DNA of 42,460 bases from Kitasatospora humi (lineage in GTDB: Bacteria > Actinomycetota > Actinomycetes > Streptomycetales > Streptomycetaceae), in contig NZ_JAJJPA010000052.1 in assembly GCF_020907985.1 (NCBI RefSeq), positions 1 to 42,460 on the forward strand, given 5' to 3'. The notes beneath the pieces are model-generated. The model had not been told where the DNA came from and did not search any database. It was given only the letters and a program-made list of their open reading frames with translations. Shown one piece after another: positions 1 through 8,341 of this stretch. The number at the start of each line of letters is the position of its first letter. Within the stretch, counting starts at the first letter, position 1. A program made the position numbers and the translations under genes.

Positions 1-69
1 GAGTGTTCCGCTGATCGGTGGGGAACTGGCATGGGAGGAGCTGACAGGCCGGCATCCTTCGGGAGCGGG

Positions 70-402
70 TCAGGTGGTGTAGGCGAACAGGCCCATCATC
101 CCGCTTTCTCCGTGGTGGACGTTGTGGCAGTGGACCAGCCACTGCCCGGGGTTGTCGGCCTCGAAGTCGCAGGTGACGGTGCTGCCCGGGAGCACGATGA
201 CGGTGTCCTTACGCGGACCGGTGGCGCCGAGCTGGAAGGTGTGGCCGTGCAGGTGCACCGGGTGCCACATGTCGGTGGTGTTGGTGAACTCCATGCGTAC
301 CCGCTGTCCTTGCTGTGGAACACGGCTTTTCGCAGCCACGGGCGGGGCGGGTGTCCCTAGGGGAGTGGGGCCGGCGACACGCCGCCGGGCCGCGCAGTGC
401 AC
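70..402 (-). pseudogene. Multicopper oxidase C-terminal relic
   Basis: Only the last copper-binding part of a multicopper oxidase (third cupredoxin domain) is left. The frame shows the HPVHLHGHTFQL motif and, near the end, HCHNVHHGESGMM, which together carry His, Cys and Met ligands of the type 1, 2 and 3 copper sites. About 85 residues look homologous; the first 25 or so of the frame do not, and no further oxidase sequence is readable upstream on this strand. A complete enzyme needs 400-500 residues with matching ligands in the first domain, so this cannot be an active oxidase. The SulP gene diverges from it. I infer a 5' deletion, probably an old rearrangement junction near position 325. 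Confidence 0.75.
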
Positions 403-601
403 CTGGTTGGCCTAGTAACAGCTGCCGGCTCTCACGGTGCGGGTCCAGTTGCTGCTGACCTGGAGGGCGGCAGGCCGTCGGCCCGGGACGCAGCACGGGC
501 GGCAACCCCCGCATGGGAGGCGAAGGGTGGATCATCTCGACGAGGACCAGGGCGCGGCGCCCGGCCTACGCGTTCCGGCGGCGCGGGCCGCCGTCGAAGC
601 C

Positions 602-1909
602 ATGCCGGGAAGTGGCAGGTGGCGAGGTCGGCCGACCACGGCAGGTGCGGTGGACGTGGTGGCCGGGCTGGTCACGGCGCTGTTCAGCGCGCCGCAGGGC
701 ATGGCGTACGCGGCGATGGTGGGCTTCGACGCCGAGGCCGGACTGTACGCGGGGGTCTGGCCGTCGATCGTGGGATCGCTGCTCGTGCGGACTCCGCTCA
801 TGGTCACGACCTTGACCAGCGCCATCGCGTTGACCGCGCGAGGGGCGCTGCGACACGCGCACCTGGATCCGGCGGTGCCGGGCAACGTCGCCGCGCTGAC
901 GTTGATGGTCGCGCTGGCGATGGTGCTGTTCACGGTGCTCCGGTTGGGCTCGCTGCTGCGCCTGGTGCCGGGTGGGGCGATGGCCGGCTTCTCGGTGGGC
1001 TGCGCGGTGCAGATCATCGCCGGGGCCATGCACGAGGCGACCGGTTTTCGGACGCACCACCACAACCGGCTGCTGCGAGTGCTGGCGTGGCTCGCGCAGC
1101 CGGGGCAGTGGTCGACGGCGGCCACCGCGGTGGCGGTGCTGACGGTGCTCGTGTGGGCACTGGCCCATGCGGTGCCGCGCGTGCGTCCGCTGGCGGTGCT
1201 CATCGCGCTGGTGGTCACCGCCGTGCTGGTGCGCAGCTCAGGGGTGGCGGTGCCGCTGGCGGGTTCGCTCGGCCGGATCCCGGACGGCGTTCCGCCGCTG
1301 ACGATGCCGGCCTGGGGAGCGATGCCGCACCTGGTGGGCGGGGCCTGTTCGGTGGCGCTGGTCGCGCTCGCCCAGGCCGCCGGGATCTCACCCGGGCCGG
1401 CCGCCGGGCAAAAGCTTCGCCCGGCGGACCGTACGCGGGACATGCTGGTGCAGGCCGCGGCGAACGTGGTCGGTGCGTTCTGCCACGCACTGCCGGTCGG
1501 CGGTTCGCCGTCGCGCACGGCGGTGTCCGTCGGCTCGGGTGCCCGTACTCGCTGGGCCGGGGTGGTGTCGGGGTGCGTCCTGGCGCTGCTGCTGTGGTCC
1601 GGGCTGGGGGAGGAGGCAGGCCTGGTCCCGCTGCCGGTCGTCGGGGCCCTGCTGATCGTCATCGGGGTCAGGCTGGCCGTCGGACGGGTGGCGGCGCTCC
1701 GCGCGGCCTGGTGCGGAGGCCCCGGGGAGCGGGCGGTGCTGGTCGCCACCTTCCTGGCGGTCACGCAACTGCCCTTGCCGGACGTACTGTTGGTCGGCCT
1801 GCTGCTGTGCCTGGCACGCCTCGCCGTCGACCGGTGCCGCCTTGTCGCGGCTGACACCGATGACCGTGCGCGCAGCTCGGCGGTCGAGTACTCGGACCCG
1901 TTGAGCTGA
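602..1909 (+). CDS. SulP-family anion permease without STAS domain
   Basis: Membrane permease of the SulP (SLC26-like) family, which moves sulfate, bicarbonate or similar anions. The opening stretch AVDVVAGLVTALFSAPQGMAYAAM is the typical first membrane segment of SulP proteins, and strongly hydrophobic segments follow to the end. About 435 residues. The C-terminal cytoplasmic STAS domain of most SulP proteins is absent: the protein stops soon after the last membrane segment. The start at 602 (MPGSGRW) is chosen because the 55 codons upstream in this frame are Arg/Pro-rich and do not look like protein; the ribosome site is weak, so the start is uncertain. Substrate cannot be told; chloride-channel genes lie downstream on the same strand. 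Confidence 0.8.
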   Translation: MPGSGRWRGRPTTAGAVDVVAGLVTALFSAPQGMAYAAMVGFDAEAGLYAGVWPSIVGSLLVRTPLMVTTLTSAIALTARGALRHAHLDPAVPGNVAALTLMVALAMVLFTVLRLGSLLRLVPGGAMAGFSVGCAVQIIAGAMHEATGFRTHHHNRLLRVLAWLAQPGQWSTAATAVAVLTVLVWALAHAVPRVRPLAVLIALVVTAVLVRSSGVAVPLAGSLGRIPDGVPPLTMPAWGAMPHLVGGACSVALVALAQAAGISPGPAAGQKLRPADRTRDMLVQAAANVVGAFCHALPVGGSPSRTAVSVGSGARTRWAGVVSGCVLALLLWSGLGEEAGLVPLPVVGALLIVIGVRLAVGRVAALRAAWCGGPGERAVLVATFLAVTQLPLPDVLLVGLLLCLARLAVDRCRLVAADTDDRARSSAVEYSDPLS

Positions 1910-2105
1910 CGCCGCGTAGCTGGTCTGGCGGGGCGTCAGCATGACCACGAGCCGGGTGAGGCCGCGCTCGGCACTCTGGGGGAAACGCGCGTGCCGACCG
2001 CGCGTAGGGTTCAGGATCGGCTGGGCCCTGTCCTCCTTCGCCGAGGTGGACGGGAAGCTGGTGAGCCGGGTCTTGGCCGTGATCGGCTGCTGAATGTGGT
2101 TAACC

Positions 2106-2118
2106 TTGCACGGTGCGA
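2106..2118. promoter_or_regulatory. Candidate MarR operator before first ClC gene (weak copy)
   Basis: TTGCACGGTGCGA, followed by AGG, lies about 30 bases before the ATG of the first ClC gene. It aligns with the better palindromes at 6863, 7029 and 7307 (TTGCAT-N-ATGCAAAGG), with three differences. The arms TTGCAC and GTGCGA are themselves near-complementary. The rest of the gap 1910-2105 shows nothing I recognise. Confidence 0.45.
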
Positions 2119-2147
2119 AGGCCCTGTGTGAACCGCCGCGGTGCACG

Positions 2148-3455
2148 ATGAACGCGGGCCGGGCCCGCTTGGCCGGGCTCGCTGTGCTGGTGGGCGCGGC
2201 GGCGGCCGGCGCGGCAGTCGTCTTCCGCCGGCTGATCCGGGCCTTCACCCTGTTGCTGTCGGGCCACCCGGACTACGCGGCGGCCGACCATGCGGCCAAT
2301 CCCCATCTGCCGTGGCTCGGACGGTGGTTCGTCGTGCTGGTGCCGGTGGTCGCCGGGCTGGTCTACGGGCCGCTGGTGCAGTTCTTCGCCTTCGGGGTGC
2401 GCGGCCTGGGCGTACCGGAGGCGATGGACGCGGTCGCGCACCAGGGCGGGCGGATCGGGCTGCGGGTACCGGTGGTCAGGGCGCTGGCCTCGGCCGTGTG
2501 CATCGGCGGAGGCGGTTCCGTGGGCCGTGAGGGGCCGCTGGTCCAGGTCGGCGCCGCGCTCGGCTCGGCCGCAGGGCAGCTGGCACGGCTGCCCGCAGCT
2601 CAGCTGAGGGTCCTGCTCTGTTGCGGGGCCGCCGGCGCTACGGCCGCCACGTTCGATGCGCCCCTGGCCGGGATGTTCTTCGCGTCGGAGCTGCTGCTGC
2701 GCGAATTCAGCGTCGAAGCCTTCGCCCCGCTGGCGCTGGCCAGCGTCACCGCGACGTTGGTCGGCCGGGCCCTGTACGGTGCCGGGCCCGCCTTCCACGT
2801 GCCCGCGTTCGCCGCGCCGTCCCCTTCCGCCTACCCGTTCCTCGTGCTTCTGGCCGTCCTGGCCGTCCTGGCCGGCCTGACCGGTGTGGCTTTCGCCCAC
2901 ATCCTCTACCAGGTCCAGGACGCCTGCGACTTCGTCTGGCGCGGACCGGAATGGGCCCGCCCGGCCGTCGGCGGGTTCCTGCTCGGCGGGTTGCTGCTCC
3001 TCCTGCCGCAGCTGTACGGGGTCGGCTACCCCGTCATGGAGACCGCGGTCACCGGCGGGTACGCCACCGCGTTCCTGCTGGCGCTGCTGGCCGGGAAGTC
3101 CGCCGCGACCTGCCTGACCATCGGCATCGGCGGGACCGGTGGGATCCTCGCGCCCACGCTGTTCATGGGCGCCATGCTGGGCTCCGCCTTCGGCCAGGCC
3201 GTGCAGCACCTCCAGGCCGGCCAGACAGGGCCGGCCGGGCTGTACGGCCTCATCGGCATGGCGGCCGTCTTCGCCGGCGCCGCCCGCGCCCCCGTCACCG
3301 CGGTCGTGGCTCTGCCCGAACTGACCGGCGACTACGCGCTGGTGCTGCCCCTGATGGCCACGATCGCCCTGGCCGTCCTCGTCAGCAACACGCTCTCCCG
3401 CGGCACCGTCTACACGCTCAAACTGCGGCGCCGCGGTACCGGGAACACCGATTGA
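2148..3455 (+). CDS. ClC-family chloride channel/antiporter, no CBS domains
   Basis: Polytopic membrane protein of the voltage-gated chloride channel (ClC) family, about 435 residues. The selectivity and gating signature GSVGREGP, with the gating glutamate, and the GIGGTGGILAP segment with its conserved proline are present. The usual GSGIP motif reads GLGVPE. The C-terminal membrane part (RAPVTAVVALPELTGDY) is complete and ends without CBS domains. It resembles the second ClC protein in this window (5071-6861) throughout the membrane part, so the two are paralogs. An in-frame ATG at 2094 exists, but 2148 starts where the similarity begins and leaves the candidate operator at 2106 upstream. 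Whether it is a channel or a Cl-/H+ antiporter cannot be decided here. Confidence 0.88.
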   Translation: MNAGRARLAGLAVLVGAAAAGAAVVFRRLIRAFTLLLSGHPDYAAADHAANPHLPWLGRWFVVLVPVVAGLVYGPLVQFFAFGVRGLGVPEAMDAVAHQGGRIGLRVPVVRALASAVCIGGGGSVGREGPLVQVGAALGSAAGQLARLPAAQLRVLLCCGAAGATAATFDAPLAGMFFASELLLREFSVEAFAPLALASVTATLVGRALYGAGPAFHVPAFAAPSPSAYPFLVLLAVLAVLAGLTGVAFAHILYQVQDACDFVWRGPEWARPAVGGFLLGGLLLLLPQLYGVGYPVMETAVTGGYATAFLLALLAGKSAATCLTIGIGGTGGILAPTLFMGAMLGSAFGQAVQHLQAGQTGPAGLYGLIGMAAVFAGAARAPVTAVVALPELTGDYALVLPLMATIALAVLVSNTLSRGTVYTLKLRRRGTGNTD

Positions 3456-3664
3456 CGCCCAGTCAGCTAGACCGCTGATCAGCTGGGCGGCCGATCAGAG
3501 GACGGGGGCGAAGGGTCGCGGGAGTCCTTGGCCTGCGACACGGCGCGAGGCGAGCCGCGCTGTACGAGAGCCACCTTGCTCCGTCTTGGAAGGCGGTGGA
3601 GACTGGGACAGGCCCATGATCGACGATGGAGCGAGACCACCCCGTGCGAGGGACTTCAACCACC

Positions 3665-4279
3665 ATGACCGACAGTAGGGATCCACTGCTCGACGCGGCT
3701 GCTGCGTCTGTCGCCGCCTACAGCGACTACGCCGACGACTACGCGGTCACCCACGCCCCCAAGATGGCCGACCAGGTCGAGCGGTTCGCCGATTCCCTGC
3801 CGACTCCCTCGCTGATCCTGGACGCCGGTTGCGGCCCCGGCCGCGACCTCGCGCGATTCGCCGCCCACGGTCACAACGCGCGAGGCGTCGACCTCAACCC
3901 GGTGTTCGTCGCCATGGCCAACGCCTACGCACCCACCTCGCGGTGCGACCTGCGCGACATCGGATCTCGATTCCCCGCAGGGGCGGTCGACGGGGTCTGG
4001 GCCTGCGCATCGCTCGTGCACCTCGGCGAGTCGGACACCGTGGACGTACTCGGCCAGTTCGCCAGGCTGCTGCGCCCAGGCGGCAAGCTGTACGCGTGCG
4101 TCAGGTCCGTCGGCCGCACCGGCTGGCTCGACGAGCCCGACGGTCGCCGCTGGTACACGGTGTGGAACGCCGAGGCGTTCGCCTGCGCAGTGGCCGACGC
4201 CGGGTTCGAAGTCGACCACATCGATCAAGGCGTGTTCGTGGAGGTCTGGGCCACTCGCAACCACATCGGCAACCCGTAG
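3665..4279 (+). CDS. Class I SAM-dependent methyltransferase
   Basis: About 204 residues with a Rossmann-type methyltransferase fold. Motif I is LILDAGCGPGRDLARFA (around residue 55), followed by the acidic residue of motif II in ARGVDLNP, then a CASLVHL segment and the LLRPGGKLY motif before strand 5. The substrate is unknown; this layout is common to small-molecule methyltransferases. The start at 3665 (MTDSRDP) is preferred to the in-frame ATG at 3626. It stands alone between the ClC gene and a convergent reductase gene. The gap 4280-4502 after it shows nothing I can identify. Confidence 0.8.
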   Translation: MTDSRDPLLDAAAASVAAYSDYADDYAVTHAPKMADQVERFADSLPTPSLILDAGCGPGRDLARFAAHGHNARGVDLNPVFVAMANAYAPTSRCDLRDIGSRFPAGAVDGVWACASLVHLGESDTVDVLGQFARLLRPGGKLYACVRSVGRTGWLDEPDGRRWYTVWNAEAFACAVADAGFEVDHIDQGVFVEVWATRNHIGNP

Positions 4280-4502
4280 CCGACAGCTCCGCGGGAATGA
4301 GCGCATCGGGACGCCAAGGACCCGTCCACGCCACGTGGAGCAGCCGCAGGATCGCCTCCACTGCGGGTGTGTCACGTACTCGGCCGAGGTGGCCCTCGCT
4401 CCCGTTGTCCGAAGCGGTGCGCACGATCGCTGGTTCCCCGGGCCGAATCCTTGCCGATCGCTTGCTCGCACGGGTGTGTGTGTTGTGTGGCGCGGCGGTG
4501 GT

Positions 4503-4991
4503 TCAGGGTTGGGTCGGGTAGACGGCGACGAACGGGATGTGGTCGCGGCCGACGGCGTAGTAGTCCGGTTCGGTGCCGTCCACGCTCAGCCCGCACAGCG
4601 CGGTCAGTTGACGTGCGAGGCGTGGGTGTCGGCCGGCGTACGAGGCCATGAGGCGGCCGGACTCCTCCGGTCCCAGGGGTCGGGCCAGGGCTGTGCTGCG
4701 GTGGGTGCCGATCTGGATGGTCACGCGCGGGTCGGCCAGGATGTTGCGGTACCACTGGGAGCGGGGGCCGAAGCCGGAGGCGAGGTGGTAGGCGCCGGTG
4801 GCGCGGTCGCGGCCGGCGATCTCCAGGACGACCTGCCGCCGACGCCCGCTGCTGCGCCCGGTGTGGGTCAGCAGCAGGAACCGTTTCCCGAGGACCCAGC
4901 CCAGGTGCCAGTGGTAGAGCCGGATCGGTGCGCGCATGACGGCACGGCGAAAACCGCTCGGGGATGCGGGAGTTCTGACCAGGCGGGGCAT
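4503..4991 (-). CDS. Nitroreductase-family deazaflavin-dependent oxidoreductase
   Basis: About 162 residues resembling the F420-dependent Ddn/Rv3547-like family: small split-barrel proteins that use the deazaflavin F420 to reduce quinones, nitro compounds and other substrates. Visible family features are LLTHTGRSSGRRRQVVLE (residues 40-60), then GPRSQWYRNILADPRVTIQ, and a C-terminal RHIPFVAVYP-like segment. The start is the ATG at 4991 with a strong site, GGGAAGGA, about seven bases upstream; the longer frame to 5060 adds a Pro-rich stretch unlike protein. It lies 79 bases downstream of the ClC-CBS gene on the same strand and could be co-transcribed with it. The physiological substrate is unknown. 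Confidence 0.82.
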   Translation of the reverse strand: MPRLVRTPASPSGFRRAVMRAPIRLYHWHLGWVLGKRFLLLTHTGRSSGRRRQVVLEIAGRDRATGAYHLASGFGPRSQWYRNILADPRVTIQIGTHRSTALARPLGPEESGRLMASYAGRHPRLARQLTALCGLSVDGTEPDYYAVGRDHIPFVAVYPTQP

Positions 4992-5070
4992 GGGCGGGTC
5001 CTTCCCTGGGCTGCGGGTCGGCGGTGGCGGGTGTGGCGGTACGGCCGCCGCACCCGCCAAGTCCTCCTGG

Positions 5071-6861
5071 TCAGGCGGTTGCTACTGCGTGGGTGCGGTG
5101 GAGGGCGGTGAGGACGGACTGGTGGGTGAGCCAGCCGGTCAGGTGGGTGTGGCCGGCGTCGAGGACGGGCAGGCCCCTGCCGTTGGCGTTGACCAGCAGG
5201 CCGAGGGCGTCGGACAGTTGGGTCTCCGCGGTGATGAGTGCCGGGCGGTGGGTGATGGCGTCGATCGCGGTGTCGTCGTGGTCGCCGTCCGCGAGGAGTT
5301 CGGCGGCCGAGCTTGCGGTGGCGATGCCGAGGTAGGCGCCGTCGGCTGTGATGACGGGCAGTGCTCCGTGCGGGGAGGCGGCGAGGAGATCAGCGGCCTT
5401 GGCCAGCGGGGTGGTTTCGTCCAGGGCCGGGGGCAGGGGGTCCATGGCGGTGGCGACGGTGAGTCCGGCGAGCGGCGGGGTGGTGGGCTGGTGATCGAGG
5501 TCGATGCCGCGGCGGCGGAGTTTGAGGGTGTAGATGGTGTCGCGGGAGAGCGCGCGGCTGGTGAGCGTGGCGAGCACGATGGCGGCCATCAGCGGCAGGA
5601 TGATCGTGTATTCGCCGGTGAGCTCGAAGAGGATGATGACGGCGGTGATGGGGGCGCGGGCCGCTCCGGCGAAGACGGCGCCCATGCCGATCAGCGCGTA
5701 GGGGCCGACCGGGCCGGTGGTGCCGGGGGCGAGGTGCTGGGCGGTGGCGCCGAAGGCGGAGCCGAGCATGGCGCCCATGAAGAGCGAGGGGGCGAAGACG
5801 CCGCCGGAGCCTCCGATGCCGATGGTCAGGCTGGTCGCGACGATCTTCCCGATGAGTAGCAGCACGAGGAAGGCGATGACGTACTTCCCGGCGACGGCGT
5901 TCTCCAGCACCGGGTAGCCGACGCCGTACATCTCGGGCAGGACGAGCAGGACCAGGCCGAGCAGCAGGCCGCCGACGGCGGGGCGGGCCCACTCCGGTCC
6001 GCGCCAGGCCCAGTCGCAGGCGTCCTCGATGCAGTACAGGATCCGGGTGAAGCCAACCCCCACCGCGCCCGCGAGGGCGCCGAGCAGGGCGAACAGCAGG
6101 TACTGGGAGAGGTGGTGGACGCCGAAGGCGGGCAGCTTCATGAAGGGGGTGTCGCCGAAGGCGGCCCGGCCGATGACGGAGGAGGTGACCGAGGAGAGCA
6201 CGACCATGCCGAACGCCTCGGCGGTGAAGTCGCGCAGGATCAGCTCCATCGCGAAGAACACCCCGGCCAGCGGCGCGTTGAAGGTGGCGGCGATGCCGCC
6301 GGCGGCGCCGCAGGCGACCAGGACCTTCATCCGGTCCTCCGGCACCCGCACGATGCGCCCCAGGGTGGAACCGAGGGCGGAGCCGATCTGCACGATCGGG
6401 CCCTCGCGGCCGACCGAGCCGCCGCCGCCGATGGTGAGCGCGGACGCCAGTGACTTCACGAGTGCGACCTGCGGAGCGATCCGTCCACCGCGACGGGCGA
6501 CGGCGAACATCACCTCGGGCACGCCGTGGCCGCGGGCCTCGCGGGCGAACCGCTGCACCAGCGGCCCGTACAGCAGACCGGCGACGACCGGGGCGAGGAC
6601 CACGAACCACCGCCCGAGGAAGGGGACGTGGGGGTTGGCGGCGTGGCCGGCGGCCGCGTAGTCGGCGTGCCCGGACAGCAGCAGGGTGAAGGTCTTGATC
6701 AGCCAGCGGAAGGCGATCGCCCCGAGCCCGGCGCCTGCGCCGATCACCAGGGCCAGGACCATGAGGCCGGTCTTGGCGCCGCGCAGCAGTTGGGGGGTGG
6801 CGGCCAGGCCGCGGCGCACCGGTATCGGGGGCGGGGGAGCGAGGGAGGGGTCAGCGGTCAC
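5071..6861 (-). CDS. ClC-family chloride channel with C-terminal CBS pair
   Basis: Second ClC protein, about 596 residues. The membrane domain shows GHGVPE, the gating motif GSVGREGP, GIGGSGGVFAP and a complete C-terminal part (RAPITAVIILFELTGEY). The last 140 residues hold two CBS-like repeats, beginning GLTVATAMDPLPPALDE and AIDAITHRPALITAE; such repeats often bind nucleotides and gate transport. The GTG at 6861 is proposed as start because similarity begins soon after it, but the usual ribosome site is missing: an operator palindrome abuts the GTG. Either the message is leaderless, or the start is further in. The open frame reaches 7251 but is not protein-like there. The MarR gene is transcribed away from it across 850 bases. 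Confidence 0.85.
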   Translation of the reverse strand: MTADPSLAPPPPIPVRRGLAATPQLLRGAKTGLMVLALVIGAGAGLGAIAFRWLIKTFTLLLSGHADYAAAGHAANPHVPFLGRWFVVLAPVVAGLLYGPLVQRFAREARGHGVPEVMFAVARRGGRIAPQVALVKSLASALTIGGGGSVGREGPIVQIGSALGSTLGRIVRVPEDRMKVLVACGAAGGIAATFNAPLAGVFFAMELILRDFTAEAFGMVVLSSVTSSVIGRAAFGDTPFMKLPAFGVHHLSQYLLFALLGALAGAVGVGFTRILYCIEDACDWAWRGPEWARPAVGGLLLGLVLLVLPEMYGVGYPVLENAVAGKYVIAFLVLLLIGKIVATSLTIGIGGSGGVFAPSLFMGAMLGSAFGATAQHLAPGTTGPVGPYALIGMGAVFAGAARAPITAVIILFELTGEYTIILPLMAAIVLATLTSRALSRDTIYTLKLRRRGIDLDHQPTTPPLAGLTVATAMDPLPPALDETTPLAKAADLLAASPHGALPVITADGAYLGIATASSAAELLADGDHDDTAIDAITHRPALITAETQLSDALGLLVNANGRGLPVLDAGHTHLTGWLTHQSVLTALHRTHAVATA

Positions 6862-6862
6862 C

Positions 6863-6877
6863 TTTGCATTATGCAAA
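6863..6877. promoter_or_regulatory. Perfect palindromic operator at ClC-CBS start
   Basis: TTTGCATTATGCAAA is a perfect 7-1-7 palindrome directly next to the proposed GTG start of the ClC-CBS gene. MarR-family dimers typically bind palindromes of this size, and a MarR gene lies nearby. A bound repressor here would block transcription start or the initiation region. Confidence 0.7.
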
Positions 6878-7028
6878 TAATACCGGCGGATCGCACCAGG
6901 ATCTCTGCGGCTGAGATGAACGACACGGAGCACGGGGCTCGTCGTCCGTGCGCCGTCGCACGTTCGTCGCCATGCCGTGTGCCTGGCGGCTCTGTCAGGG
7001 AGTGCGAGCCAAGTCTCGCCGATTTCCT

Positions 7029-7041
7029 TTGCATGATGCAA
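7029..7041. promoter_or_regulatory. Palindromic operator copy
   Basis: TTGCATGATGCAA, a perfect 6-1-6 palindrome with the same arms as the copies at 6863 and 7307. On the minus strand it is followed by AGG, as in the other copies. It lies in the ClC/MarR intergenic region. Confidence 0.65.
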
Positions 7042-7100
7042 TGGTGGCGGGCTCGGATGCTGGATCAAGGCGGCGAGCGGGCGGGTGTCGCTGGTCCGGC

Positions 7101-7120
7101 TGGGCTGGGCTGGGCTGGGC
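7101..7120 (+). repeat. Short tandem repeat (TGGGC)4
   Basis: Four consecutive TGGGC units in the ClC/MarR intergenic region. Slippage-prone; no function assigned. Confidence 0.8.
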
Positions 7121-7306
7121 CGGGATGGGAACTCCGGCGGCCGCTGCCGGGCTGGAGAAACCCGTCGGCGGCCGAGCGCCGGAGCCGCACGGCCCGAGGC
7201 TGAGAGGCGCAGACCTTCGGACGTGCATCGCCTCGCGGTTGACCCCGGCACGACGTCGAGGGACGGCGTGACCGCACCCGGGGGCGTGACCCCACCGGCA
7301 AGGCAA

Positions 7307-7319
7307 TTGCATTATGCAA
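7307..7319. promoter_or_regulatory. Palindromic operator copy before DUF3105 relic
   Basis: TTGCATTATGCAA, perfect 6-1-6 palindrome followed by AGGAAAATG on the plus strand. It sits just before the start of the frame that leads into the DUF3105 relic, mirroring the arrangement at the ClC-CBS gene. Confidence 0.65.
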
Positions 7320-7325
7320 AGGAAA

Positions 7326-7642
7326 ATGCCGATGCGCCAGTCCGCATTCCCTTTCGGGGGCGTGCGCGTCGCCTCGCGCTCCGGTGGGTCCCGACTGAAG
7401 GCGGTCGGGCCGGCTCGAAGGGGTCGTGTCACCATCGAAGGTGGCGGCTACGACCAGCCCGTCCACAACGAGAACGCCGTCCACTCCCTGGAGCACGGCG
7501 CCGTGTGGGTCACCTACAACGTCAAGACTCATCGTCGACAGCGCCACCGACCCCCGGGGTCGACGAGTTCTTCACCAAGTGCGTCCAGGGACCCCAGACC
7601 CAGGAACCCGGCGCCTCCAGCAGCGCCGGCTCCACGCAGTGA
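7326..7642 (+). pseudogene. DUF3105-family protein relic, frameshifted
   Basis: Two pieces of a DUF3105 protein (secreted or membrane-anchored actinobacterial family of unknown function) survive in different frames. The first, about 7437-7530, reads YDQPVHNENAVHSLEHGAVW, the family's most conserved segment. The second, about 7563-7642, reads DEFFTKCVQGPQTQEPGA and ends at a natural stop. The part between them and nearly all of the N-terminal region are missing. An ATG at 7326 or 7332 is in frame with the first piece and follows an AAAGGA site next to the operator at 7307, so the promoter region may have been kept when the gene was lost. The residues between that ATG and 7430 are not recognisable. 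Confidence 0.72.
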
Positions 7643-7716
7643 TCCGAGGCGGGGGCGGTGCTCGGCAGAGCCGCCCGGATGCGGCGTCGGATGGCCGTAC
7701 GCGATAGAAAAGAGGC

Positions 7717-8229
7717 ATGCCGTCCGAGTCAGCGTCCAATGAAGCCGCCCAGTTCGCCTCGACCAGTACCGAGGAGGACTTCGTCACCGCGGTACTGACC
7801 GCGTCGCGCGTCCTGGTGGCCATCTCGGCGCGCTCCCTGGGTGAGGTCGAGGACTCCCTCACCCTGCCGCAGTTCCGGATGCTGGTCCTGTTGCACAGCC
7901 GTGGCGCGATGAGCCTGTCCCGGCTGGCCGAGCACCTCGCCGTCAATCCCTCCACCGCCATGCGGATGATCGATCGCCTGGTCGCCTCCGGGATGGTCGC
8001 CCGCGAGAACAGTCCCCAGGACAAGCGCGAAGTCCGCATCATCCTCACCGAGGACGGCATCGCCACCGTCACGGACGCCACCGAACGCCGCCGAGCCGAA
8101 ATCGCCCGCGTCATCGCCAAGATGCCCCCCCGCCAGCGCACCGGCCTCATCAACGCCCTGCGAGCCTTCTCCGAAGCCGGAGCCGAACCCGCCGCACCGC
8201 AGCGCCAACCGGACCTCCTCGGCTGGTGA
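7717..8229 (+). CDS. MarR-family transcriptional regulator
   Basis: A 170-residue winged-helix regulator. The helix-turn-helix region reads MSLSRLAEHLAVNPSTAMRM (about residues 66-85), followed by the wing with DKREVRIILTEDG, the classical MarR signature, and a C-terminal dimerisation helix. The ATG at 7717 has an AAGAGG-like site close upstream. The palindromes at 6863, 7029 and 7307 lie between this gene and the ClC-CBS gene, and weaker copies occur elsewhere in the window. I infer that this protein binds them and controls chloride-channel expression and possibly its own; the inducing ligand is unknown. The last dozen residues are Pro/Gln-rich and probably disordered. Confidence 0.9.
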   Translation: MPSESASNEAAQFASTSTEEDFVTAVLTASRVLVAISARSLGEVEDSLTLPQFRMLVLLHSRGAMSLSRLAEHLAVNPSTAMRMIDRLVASGMVARENSPQDKREVRIILTEDGIATVTDATERRRAEIARVIAKMPPRQRTGLINALRAFSEAGAEPAAPQRQPDLLGW

Positions 8230-8341
8230 CCACGCCCGCCGCCGGTCGGCTTGCCTCGCGGACGCACCACCGGTGCCCACACCTGCCGGGGTGAAAGGGC
8301 GCCGGGTCGGTGTGAGACTGAGGGCGGAAGGGGTGATCCCC

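Noticed and set aside
437..601. N-terminal extension of the SulP frame
   Set aside because: The 55 extra codons are Arg/Pro/His-rich and unlike any SulP N-terminus; the membrane part begins after 602.
6862..7251. N-terminal extension of the ClC-CBS frame
   Set aside because: The 130 codons run through the operator copies and the TGGGC repeats and have no ClC similarity.
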